Below, in pieces: positions 14,436 through 20,838 of a DNA stretch of 20,850 bases. The stretch is taken from contig CAAGHV010000107.1 of assembly GCA_900769785.1 (NCBI GenBank), positions 1 to 20,850 on the forward strand. The letters are read 5' to 3'. The translations under genes and the position numbers were made by a program. How positions within the stretch are numbered: position 1 is the stretch's first letter; the number at the start of each line of letters is the position of its first letter. This stretch comes from Bacteroidales bacterium. GTDB lineage: Bacteria; Bacteroidota; Bacteroidia; Bacteroidales; P3. A model generated the notes under the pieces. That model was not told the origin of the DNA and did no database searches. It was given only the letters and a program-made list of their open reading frames with translations.

Positions 14436-16142
14436 TTATTCTCCAAGTTTCTTGGTGTTGGTTGCAGCTTCGGACACGTTTATTACAAAGTCTCCAATCT
14501 TTTCATACAAAGCATACATTCCGCTATACACCGTTCCTACCTGATAAGAGTAAGCACCTGCTTTGATAGATTCCAAATGGTGGCTACGTAGCGAGTCGCG
14601 CAAAGCATTTATTTCTTTCTCAGCCTCGTTAGCTTCGTCCAAGGTTACAGTGTTGTAGTCCTTGTGCAGGTTGCTGTTCATTATATTCAATGCTTTGCCT
14701 ACCATGTCGTACATCTTGTTGAGGTATCCCCTGCATTCCTTATCAAGAGCCACGTTTTGCGTTTTTTGGTTTTGCTTAAGTATTGCCATTTGGTATATAG
14801 AGTCGCCAATACTTTCGAGGTTGTCTATAATTCTTAGCATCGAACTTATCTTTTGCGAACCCTCGTTGCTGAGGTCGCCTTCCGAAATCTTGGTAAGGAA
14901 ACGTGCTATTTCTATCTCCATACGGTCGGTAATATCTTCGTACTTGGCTGTACGTTCAAATATCTTTTGGTATTCGTTCTCGTTTTTGGTGCTATCCAAT
15001 TCAGGAAGGAAGGAATACATCCTAAGTACACGGTCCGAAAAAGTCTCTATCTCCAACTTGGCACTTTGAATATCCAACTCCGAAGTATTCATAAGGCCCG
15101 AAGGAATATATTGCAGGCGGAAACTTTCGTCTTCCTCGGGATTGGTCTTTATTATAAGGTTTACAATCTTTATTATCGCAGGAATAAACCATACCAATAG
15201 CGATGTGTTGATAATGTTGAATATAGAATGGAACAGCGACAATGCCACCGGTATAGCCAAAGCGTCGGTAAACGGCGATGTACCTTCCATCTGTAGAGTT
15301 ATATAGCCTATCAGTTTGGTGAATGGGTAGAACACTATCAGCATCCATAATACTCCTATCATATTGAACACTAGATGCGAAAGTGCTGCCTTTTTGGCCG
15401 AATTGTTGGCCACCATTGCGGCAAGATTGGCGGTGATGGTTGTACCAATGTTTTCGCCAAGCACCATTGCTGCTCCCACCTCGAAACTTATCCAGCCTTG
15501 GCTACACATCACAAGAGTAATAGCCATTGTGGCACTCGACGACTGCATTATCAGCGTAAGCACCGTGCCTATAAGCACAAACAGCAGTATTGAACCGTAG
15601 CCATAATCGGAGTACTGGGCTATAAACTGCAACACTTCGGGATATTGGTTGATATCCGGCATGGCGTTCTTCATAAATTCGATACCAAGGAAAAGGAGCG
15701 AAAAACCTATGATAAGTTCGCCTATCGACTTGCGACGGCTGTGCTTCGAAAATATAAACGGTATGGCAATGGCTACCAAGGGTATTGCCAAATCGGCCAT
15801 CGAAAATTTCAATCCTAGTAACGATATAACCCAGGCTGTGGCTGTGGTACCTATGTTGGCACCCATAATGATGGCCACGGCCCCTGCCAACGATAGCAAA
15901 CCGGCGTTGACAAAACTTACCACCATTACTATAGTGGCACTCGACGACTGTATGACCGTGGTGGCAAAAGCTCCGGTAACGATACCTCTGAAAGGTTTGG
16001 AAGTCATGCGGGAAAGGATGTTACGCATTTTGTTGCCCGCCAATTTCTGAAGCGAATCGCTCATCAGCTTCATACCGTAGAGGAATATACCCAAAGCCCC
16101 TACTATTTCGAGCAAACCCGCAAGGATTGAAAAAACATTCAT
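14436..16142 (-). CDS. Na+/phosphate cotransporter family protein with PhoU-like tail
   Basis: A 568-residue inner-membrane transporter of the NptA/PNaS type, moving inorganic phosphate with sodium. The membrane part (about 1-335) is an inverted repeat: the QSSSAT motif occurs twice, at residues 65-70 (TVIQSSSATIV) and 200-205 (IMQSSSATMA), each followed by GANIGTT or GENIGTT. The C-terminal portion (about 350-560) is a soluble helical PhoU-like domain that typically regulates such proteins. Length and architecture match the bacterial family. The start ATG is complementary to 16140-16142. It is divergent from the DUF3127 gene across a 757-bp repeat-rich gap, and manC follows 49 bp downstream. 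CAAACCTA at 16180-16187 is a possible -7 box without a good -33. Confidence 0.92.
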   Translation of the reverse strand: MNVFSILAGLLEIVGALGIFLYGMKLMSDSLQKLAGNKMRNILSRMTSKPFRGIVTGAFATTVIQSSSATIVMVVSFVNAGLLSLAGAVAIIMGANIGTTATAWVISLLGLKFSMADLAIPLVAIAIPFIFSKHSRRKSIGELIIGFSLLFLGIEFMKNAMPDINQYPEVLQFIAQYSDYGYGSILLFVLIGTVLTLIMQSSSATMAITLVMCSQGWISFEVGAAMVLGENIGTTITANLAAMVANNSAKKAALSHLVFNMIGVLWMLIVFYPFTKLIGYITLQMEGTSPFTDALAIPVALSLFHSIFNIINTSLLVWFIPAIIKIVNLIIKTNPEEDESFRLQYIPSGLMNTSELDIQSAKLEIETFSDRVLRMYSFLPELDSTKNENEYQKIFERTAKYEDITDRMEIEIARFLTKISEGDLSNEGSQKISSMLRIIDNLESIGDSIYQMAILKQNQKTQNVALDKECRGYLNKMYDMVGKALNIMNSNLHKDYNTVTLDEANEAEKEINALRDSLRSHHLESIKAGAYSYQVGTVYSGMYALYEKIGDFVINVSEAATNTKKLGE

Positions 16143-16521
16143 TTTTATTTTACTTTTAATACGTTAATAATTTAATATACAAACCTATAGCTGCATATTA
16201 TTCTGTGCTATTTTCTTGCAAAGAAAACGGAAAAACATTAATGAAGGATTTCTAAATTGTTACATTTTTGTTACATCAAAGCCAAAAAGCTAACATATAA
16301 TGCCTAACGAAAAGTACCGAAAGCCTTGTTTCCTTTCAGCCTTCCTGTAGCGAAAACATTCATTCTTGATGAAAATAATTTTCACTCACCGTTGAAACAC
16401 TTTTCGGTTTCCGTTGAGATGCTTTTTAATTATACTTACGGGTATAGTATCGAAAGTACTGAGAACATTCTATCAAAGGCGCTGAAATAATAGTATCGAA
16501 AGTACTGTAATCATCATCTGC

Positions 16522-16554
16522 AAATGGCACTTGCAAAGTATGCAAGTGCCATTT
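16522..16554. repeat. Perfect 14-bp inverted repeat, hairpin 1 of array 2
   Basis: AAATGGCACTTGCA at 16522-16535 and its exact reverse complement at 16541-16554 enclose a 5-nt loop. There is no T-tract on either side, so it does not look like a terminator. Confidence 0.8.
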
Positions 16555-16557
16555 ACG

Positions 16558-16607
16558 TGGTCTGCAAGTGCCACTTGCTAGATATGTAAGTGGCACTTGC
16601 AGACTAT
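16558..16607. repeat. Perfect 16-bp inverted repeat, hairpin 2 of array 2
   Basis: TCTGCAAGTGCCACTT at 16561-16576 and AAGTGGCACTTGCAGA at 16588-16603 are exact reverse complements. In RNA the stem extends inward by a G-U and a C-G pair to a 7-nt loop, and outward by G-C (16560/16604), G-U, U-A and a further G-U pair (16557/16607). It shares the core AAGTGCCA with hairpin 1, so arms can exchange partners. No T-tract follows. Confidence 0.8.
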
Positions 16608-16800
16608 ACTTTCAGCACGTTGGATAGTATATCTACAACATGTTCGATACTATCATTTCAGCACGTTCGGCACTATGCTTCCAAGCACAAGCAAAAAGTA
16701 TATCAAGCATAATACATAATTGATACCACCTCCCTACGCCTGGCGCTATTGCTTTATACATCACACCATTAATGTTTTTTTTAAGAAAAAGAACATTTTG

Positions 16801-16833
16801 TTGGCAAAAATTGAAAGTTTTATCGTACCTTTG
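16801..16833 (+). promoter_or_regulatory. Promoter of the DUF3127 gene
   Basis: TACCTTTG at 16826-16833 matches TAnnTTTG. TTG at 16801-16803 is 22 bp upstream, slightly longer than the 20 bp of the other two promoters here. The leader would be about 60 nt and AT-rich. Confidence 0.65.
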
Positions 16834-16899
16834 TAAACGATTATCGCAACGATAAAAAGAAATAATATTTTATAAATCAAAATAATACACCTTTAATAT

Positions 16900-17319
16900 A
16901 TGGAAATTATAGGAAAATTAATCAGAATATTGCCCGAACAATCAGGCGAATCAGCCAGAGGAAGATGGGTAAGAGGAGGTTTTGTTATCGAAACATCGGA
17001 ACAATATCCACGCATGGTAGCATTCACAATGTTTGGCGAAGACAAAGTGGGAATGATAAAAAGCATAGCCTTGGGTACACAGATAAATGTACACTTCTCG
17101 CCCGAATCGCGCGAATTTCAAGACCGTTGGTTCACCGATTTGCGTTGTTTCAGAATAGACACCTTCAACCCTGCACCTATGGGTGGTGGCTATCCACCGG
17201 TACAACCCGGCTACCCTGCTGCTCCGGCACCGCAACAAATGCCATCGGCTCCGGCTCCGGACTTCGCTTCGGCACCATCGCAAGATACTATGGGCACCGA
17301 CGACGACCTTCCGTTCTAA
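16900..17319 (+). CDS. DUF3127 OB-fold-like protein with SSB-type C-terminal tip
   Basis: A 139-residue protein that resembles the DUF3127 family of Bacteroidota. Residues 1-90 form a compact beta-rich domain (EIIGKLIRILPEQSGES, RGGFVIETSEQYPRMVAFTM, INVHFSPESREF, WFTDLRCFRID), like a single-stranded-DNA-binding OB fold. Residues 93-130 are a Gly/Pro/Ala/Gln-rich linker, and the last residues are DDDLPF, the acidic hydrophobic tip by which bacterial SSB proteins recruit partners. This architecture suggests a small SSB paralogue; nucleic-acid binding is inferred, not shown. It is not the canonical Ssb, whose N-terminal sequence differs. It has its own promoter and a strong terminator just after the stop codon. 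Codon use is ordinary. Confidence 0.82.
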   Translation: MEIIGKLIRILPEQSGESARGRWVRGGFVIETSEQYPRMVAFTMFGEDKVGMIKSIALGTQINVHFSPESREFQDRWFTDLRCFRIDTFNPAPMGGGYPPVQPGYPAAPAPQQMPSAPAPDFASAPSQDTMGTDDDLPF

Positions 17320-17333
17320 AAAACAAAATAAAC

Positions 17334-17370
17334 AAAAGTCGTATGAGTGATTTTGCTCATACGACTTTTT
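17334..17370 (+). terminator. Intrinsic terminator after the DUF3127 gene
   Basis: AAAAGTCGTATGAG (17334-17347) pairs perfectly with CTCATACGACTTTT (17356-17369) around an 8-nt loop and ends in five Ts. It begins 15 bp after the stop codon and ends only 21 bp before the next ATG. Confidence 0.85.
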
Positions 17371-17391
17371 AAGTAAATAACACATACCATT

Positions 17392-17937
17392 ATGACAAAA
17401 GACGAATTGCGTAAATGGATACGCGGAGAGAAGAAAAAGATAACCTTGGCGGAAAAACAACAACGCTCGGAAAGCATTTGGCAACAAGTGGAAGACAACG
17501 AACAATTCAAAGTTGCCGATGTGGTACTGCTCTATTGGTCTATGCCCGACGAGGTATATACCCACGACTTTGTAAAACGATGGGCCGATAAGAAAACTCT
17601 ACTACTCCCCGTGGTAGATGGCGATAACCTTCGGATAAAACCCTACCGCGGTATGGACAACATGGTGATAAGCGAACAGTTTGGCATCGGTGAACCTACC
17701 GGCGACGACTATGACGACTTAACGAAAATAAAGCTGATTATTGTTCCCGGCGTTGCTTTCGACAAATACCGCAACAGAATGGGCCGTGGCCGCGGATATT
17801 ACGACAAACTGCTATCGACCAACAAGGCATACAAAATAGGTGTGGGTTTCGACTTTCAGATAGTGGAAAAAGTGCCTACCGAAGAGTTCGATATACCAAT
17901 GGACTGCGTAGTTTGCGAAAGCAAAACTTATTTATAA
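17392..17937 (+). CDS. 5-formyltetrahydrofolate cyclo-ligase
   Basis: ATP-dependent conversion of 5-formyl-THF to 5,10-methenyl-THF (MTHFS), recycling a storage form of folate; cytosolic. The 181-residue length is typical. Key features are the N-terminal MTKDELRKWIRGEKKK basic helix, YWSMPDEV (48-55), and the nucleotide-binding block VPGVAFD (118-124) followed by GRGRGYYDK (131-139), a variant of the usual GYGGGYYD. A C-terminal PMDCVVCES replaces the common D.ivte block. The gene starts 21 bp after the preceding terminator, which leaves no room for a separate promoter. It must be read through from upstream or from a promoter inside the DUF3127 gene. A long hairpin follows it. Confidence 0.92.
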   Translation: MTKDELRKWIRGEKKKITLAEKQQRSESIWQQVEDNEQFKVADVVLLYWSMPDEVYTHDFVKRWADKKTLLLPVVDGDNLRIKPYRGMDNMVISEQFGIGEPTGDDYDDLTKIKLIIVPGVAFDKYRNRMGRGRGYYDKLLSTNKAYKIGVGFDFQIVEKVPTEEFDIPMDCVVCESKTYL

Positions 17938-17950
17938 ACTAAAATTATTG

Positions 17951-18010
17951 ATAAAAGAAAAGGAGTACAATTACCCAACAATGGTGTTGCACTCCTTTTC
18001 TTTTATGTTT
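17951..18010. terminator. Bidirectional terminator between convergent genes
   Basis: ATAAAAGAAAAGGAGT (17951-17966) and its exact reverse complement (17991-18006) form a 16-bp stem, with an extra CAA/TTG pairing inside (17968-17970 with 17987-17989). Both arms are A/T-rich outward, giving U-rich tails in either direction. It lies between the cyclo-ligase stop and the 3' end of the minus-strand lipoprotein gene. Confidence 0.75.
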
Positions 18011-18038
18011 TTAGAAATTATTCCTAATCTATGTATCT

Positions 18039-18245
18039 TTAGTACGAACGATAAGTTGCACTATGGTTTTTCTTGTTCCCTCTTACCTTATAGTTCCTAT
18101 TTACTTTCGACGACTTTTTTATCTCAGTTTTGTACATATTTCCTGCCTTTTTGGACGAAGAACACGACGATGCTGTAGCACCGCAAACCAACAATAATCC
18201 TACCATTAAAGTGGCCGAAACTATATTTTTAAAGACTTTTCTCAT
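18039..18245 (-). CDS. Small putative lipoprotein
   Basis: From the ATG complementary to 18243-18245 the product is 68 residues. MRKVFKNIVSATLMVGLLLVCGATASSC is a lipoprotein signal sequence, with a probable lipidated cysteine at residue 28 in ATASSC followed by SSSKK. The mature part is only about 40 residues, strongly basic, Lys/Asn/Arg/Ser/Tyr-rich, and ends in SATYRSY. I recognise no domain. Bacteroidota genomes carry many such tiny basic lipoproteins of unknown role. Alternative ATGs two codons earlier (18251) or at 18317 give longer N-termini; the 18317 start would place 24 non-signal residues ahead of the signal and is less likely. No promoter match was found upstream. Confidence 0.6.
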   Translation of the reverse strand: MRKVFKNIVSATLMVGLLLVCGATASSCSSSKKAGNMYKTEIKKSSKVNRNYKVRGNKKNHSATYRSY

Positions 18246-18386
18246 CACCATAACTATATTTATTTTATTGGTTAGCACTATAATATACAAATCTTCATTT
18301 TCTGAAGCACTGCACAAAGTAACAAAAAAAATGTGTAATATGCAAATTCTATGCTGTTTTTTGTTAGAAAAAATAACTACAACAAC

Positions 18387-18420
18387 GAAAAAGGACTTTG
18401 CAAAACCACTGCAAAGTCCT
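18387..18420 (-). terminator. Terminator of tRNA-Ser
   Basis: On the minus strand AGGACTTTGCA pairs with TGCAAAGTCCT (11 bp; plus-strand arms 18392-18402 and 18410-18420, 7-nt loop) and is followed by TTTTTC. It begins three bases after the tRNA 3' end. Confidence 0.85.
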
Positions 18421-18422
18421 TG

Positions 18423-18510
18423 CGGAAAGACAGGGATTCGAACCCTGGAAACGCTTTTGACGTTTACACACTTTCCAGGCGTGCCTCTTCAACCACTCGA
18501 GCATCTTTCC
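18423..18510 (-). tRNA. tRNA-Ser (anticodon GGA)
   Basis: An 88-nt type II tRNA. The acceptor stem GGAAAGA pairs with TCTTTCC; the D-arm reads CTCGAGTGGTTGAAGAG; the anticodon stem CACGC/GTGTG encloses the loop CTGGAAA, giving anticodon GGA (plus-strand 18474-18476), which reads UCC and UCU. A long variable arm (AACG...CGTT) follows, then the T-arm CAGGGTTCGAATCCCTG. The discriminator is G (18423), as in serine tRNAs. CCA is not encoded, so it would have to be added by the nucleotidyltransferase. Confidence 0.95.
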
Positions 18511-18524
18511 TGTTTTTCGGTTTG

Positions 18525-18553
18525 CAAAAGTACGCTTTTTTTTTAATATACAA
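18525..18553 (-). promoter_or_regulatory. Promoter of tRNA-Ser
   Basis: TACTTTTG on the minus strand (complement of 18525-18532) matches the -7 consensus, and TTG (complement of 18551-18553) lies 18 bp upstream. Transcription would begin within about 10 nt of the mature tRNA 5' end. Confidence 0.5.
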
Positions 18554-18650
18554 CATACTTTTTGCCTTTCAACGAAAATATTTTCTTCTTATCCACTTTA
18601 ATATATTGATTACAAAAGATATATTTCTACAACATTTTACACCTGTTTTT

Positions 18651-20465
18651 CTACAAAAACGACTGTAAATCGATTAGTTTTTTGTACAAACCATTGTTTT
18701 CAACCAGTTTTTGATGCGTTCCTCGTTCAACAATCTTACCCTTATCCATCACTACTATTTCATCTGCATTCTGTATGGTAGAAAGGCGGTGAGCTATCAC
18801 TATTGCCGTACGATTTTTCATAAGTCGTTGCAAGGCCTCCTGCACATAAAATTCCGATTCGGTATCCAATGCCGATGTCGCTTCGTCGAGGATAAGTATG
18901 GGAGGATTTTTTAACACGGCACGTGCTATACTCAATCGTTGACGCTGACCGCCCGAAAGAGTGGCACCTCTATCGCCAACAACGCTGTAGTAACCATTGG
19001 GCATTTTGGTTATAAACTCATCGGCATTTGCCACCTTGGCAGCAGCTATCACTGTTTCCTTATCCACATTACGCTGACCAAAAGCTATATTGTGCAACAC
19101 ACTATCGTTAAACAGCACACTATCTTGCGACACAATACCGGTTAAAGCCCTAAGAGAATTGATATTCATATCCTTTATAGATACACCATCAATATAAATA
19201 TCACCCAAGGTACAGTCGTAAAACCGTGGCAAAAGATCGACCAACGTCGTTTTACCTGCTCCAGAAGGTCCTACAATAGCAATAGTTTTTCCTTTCTCTA
19301 TAGTAAGGTTTATATCTTCTAACACATTATCGGTTTGATAGGCAAAAGACACATTTCTATACTCTATTTTATCGTCAAATGTTGTCTTTACCAGTGCATT
19401 GTCTTTCTCAACAATACCTTCGGGTTGGTCCAGAACCTCAAATATTCTATGTGCGGCAGCACTACCTTTTTGCAGATTGTAGTAGGCCGATATCACAGCT
19501 TGTGCAGGAGGTATGATACGTGAAAATATTATTACAAAGAAAATAAGTATAGCCGGACGCATCTCGCCATTGACTACCAATGTACCGCCAAACACTACCA
19601 CCGTAGCCAATATAAGTGTAGCCAACAACTCAATAAGTGGCGAGCCCAACTCTTTGCGTTTGGCCACACGTATCATACGACGAGTATATTCTTGATTTTC
19701 CTTAACGAACCTACGATCCATCTCATCTTCCATATTAAACGATTTGATAACCCTAACACCCGACACAGCCTCTTCCAATACCGAAAAGAGATAACCCAAT
19801 TTATCTTGCCCTTTGGTTGAGTTTCGCTTTAGGCTCTTACCTACCCTACTTACAATAAACAATGCCACCGGCATAACAACCACCGCAAATAGCACCATCT
19901 TGGGACTAATAAACACTAATACAAAGGTAAACACTATTATGTTGATCGGATCTTTGACCAACATTTGTAAGCAGTTGAATACCGACCATTCAATATCAGC
20001 CAAGTCGTTGGAAAGCCTACTTATGATATCGCCTTTGCGCTGTGCCGAAAAGAAAGATACAGGCAATATAGTGATATGGTGATAGAAATCGTTGCGAATA
20101 CGCTGTATCATTCCGTTACGGATAGGACTGAGGAAGTACATACCTAAATACCTTGATGCATTGGACAAAAAAGAACAGCATATATAACCTGCCGCCACTG
20201 CAAACAAGCATCTCCAAGCCCCGTGGGTAATCTTAAGTTGATACAGCTGCCATGTAAGCCAATCAGTAAGGGCTGCTTGGTTAAAAGCAAATGCTGGCTC
20301 TACCTCTGGCGGATTGCTTACTCCAAATAACAGTTCGATAAATGGCACTATCATTGCGAAGGAAAAGAGCGAAAAAAACACAAAACAGATATTAAAGAAG
20401 ATATTGAAAAATATCTGTTTTGGAAAATATTTCAGATAACGAAATATGCGAAAAATATCTTTCAT
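18651..20465 (-). CDS. MsbA-like ABC exporter (fused permease-ATPase)
   Basis: A 604-residue half-transporter that would act as a homodimer in the inner membrane. Residues 1-330 are the ABC type-1 transmembrane domain with six helices. The nucleotide-binding domain follows: Walker A GPSGAGKT at 399-406, Q-loop Q447, signature LSGGQ at 503-507, Walker B ILILDE at 523-528, D-loop SALD and switch H559. All catalytic residues are intact. Sequence style and lack of a peptidase domain fit the lipid A/multidrug exporter subfamily (MsbA-like); the substrate is not certain. It begins 13 bp after the OmpA-family gene and is probably co-transcribed with it. The region between its 3' end and the tRNA promoter has no obvious terminator. 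Confidence 0.92.
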   Translation of the reverse strand: MKDIFRIFRYLKYFPKQIFFNIFFNICFVFFSLFSFAMIVPFIELLFGVSNPPEVEPAFAFNQAALTDWLTWQLYQLKITHGAWRCLFAVAAGYICCSFLSNASRYLGMYFLSPIRNGMIQRIRNDFYHHITILPVSFFSAQRKGDIISRLSNDLADIEWSVFNCLQMLVKDPINIIVFTFVLVFISPKMVLFAVVVMPVALFIVSRVGKSLKRNSTKGQDKLGYLFSVLEEAVSGVRVIKSFNMEDEMDRRFVKENQEYTRRMIRVAKRKELGSPLIELLATLILATVVVFGGTLVVNGEMRPAILIFFVIIFSRIIPPAQAVISAYYNLQKGSAAAHRIFEVLDQPEGIVEKDNALVKTTFDDKIEYRNVSFAYQTDNVLEDINLTIEKGKTIAIVGPSGAGKTTLVDLLPRFYDCTLGDIYIDGVSIKDMNINSLRALTGIVSQDSVLFNDSVLHNIAFGQRNVDKETVIAAAKVANADEFITKMPNGYYSVVGDRGATLSGGQRQRLSIARAVLKNPPILILDEATSALDTESEFYVQEALQRLMKNRTAIVIAHRLSTIQNADEIVVMDKGKIVERGTHQKLVENNGLYKKLIDLQSFL

Positions 20466-20478
20466 AGTCCAATAATAC

Positions 20479-20838
20479 TTATTTTTTGTTTATCACAAAT
20501 ACTGTTCGTCTATTCTTTGCCCTTCCCTCTTCGGTATCATTGGTAGCAACGGGATTGGCCGAACCCATACCCTTGTATTGTATTCTATCGGGGCGAACTC
20601 TGTTGGCAATAAGGTAGTCATATACTGCTTTTGCACGTTGTTCAGACAGTTTTTGATTGGCATCTTCGTTGCCCACATTATCGGTATAGCCCTCAATGGT
20701 GGCATGTACCGTTGGGTTTTCACGTAGAAATTCTATAAAAGCATTAATTACCAACCGTGTATTGTCTGTAAGCTCGGCCGAGTTGAGTCCAAATACTATA
20801 TCGTTGATTTGATAGCTTCCACCCACTTCAATAGGCAA
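20479..20838 (-). CDS. OmpA-family C-terminal domain protein, 5' end missing
   Basis: The last 120 codons, about, of an outer-membrane protein with an OmpA-like peptidoglycan-binding domain. The visible part begins PIEVGGSYQINDIVFGLNSAEL, a usual lead-in, then IEGYTDNVGN and LSEQRAKAV. The Asp of GYTDN and the Arg of SEQRA are 15 residues apart, the spacing of the diaminopimelate-binding pair, and the domain ends with GRAKNRRTVFVI. The domain anchors the outer membrane to peptidoglycan. A TTG at the end of the genuine sequence could be mistaken for a start codon, but the motif lead-in shows the frame should continue upstream. The sequence is cut there by adapter bases. It precedes the ABC exporter by 13 bp. 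Confidence 0.88.
   Translation of the reverse strand: MPIEVGGSYQINDIVFGLNSAELTDNTRLVINAFIEFLRENPTVHATIEGYTDNVGNEDANQKLSEQRAKAVYDYLIANRVRPDRIQYKGMGSANPVATNDTEEGRAKNRRTVFVINKK

Larger units (their letters stand above)
16389..16701. repeat. Tandem array of 22-23-bp degenerate units (array 2)
   Basis: Unit starts can be placed at 16389, 16411, 16433, 16452, 16475, 16498, 16520, 16542, 16564, 16586, 16608, 16631, 16654 and 16677. Intervals are 22, 22, 19, 23, 23, 22, 22, 22, 22, 22, 23, 23 and 23 bp. Most units from 16452 on end in TAT, TATC or TCT. Adjacent pairs are clearly related: CCGTTGA at 16389 and 16411; ATAGTATCGAAAGTACTG at 16444-16461 and 16490-16507; GCAAGTGCCA at 16542 and 16564; TTTCAGCACGTT at 16610-16621 and 16656-16667. 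The second and fourth pairs are both 46 bp apart, two periods. Left and right halves are partly inverted: GCTGAAATNATAGTATCGAA at 16481-16500 reappears inverted at 16643-16662 with one difference. Confidence 0.75.
16143..16899. other. Gene-free divergent intergenic stretch
   Basis: 757 bp between two divergent start codons, with no plausible coding frame. From about 16389 to 16701 it is built from the 22-23-bp units described separately. 16143-16388 is AT-rich and contains a 15-bp palindrome TGAAAATAATTTTCA at 16370-16384. 16702-16790 looks like decayed array sequence, and 16801-16833 carries the promoter of the plus-strand gene. Confidence 0.6.

Noticed and set aside
16389..16701. CRISPR array
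   Set aside because: Units are contiguous and mutually related, without constant repeats separated by unique spacers. No cas gene is present.
16389..16701. Insertion sequence or MITE
   Set aside because: No transposase, no clear terminal inverted repeats at the array ends and no target-site duplication could be identified. Inverted similarity is internal only.
16951..17565. 204-codon minus-strand open frame
   Set aside because: It crosses the DUF3127 gene, a terminator and the cyclo-ligase start. Composition is typical of antisense noise.
18246..18317. Longer N-terminus of the small lipoprotein
   Set aside because: It would put 24 residues, including acidic ones, ahead of a classical lipoprotein signal sequence that starts with MRK.
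20836..20838. TTG as the start of the OmpA-family gene
   Set aside because: The domain lead-in begins immediately and a signal peptide is missing. The apparent start only reflects truncation by adapter bases.
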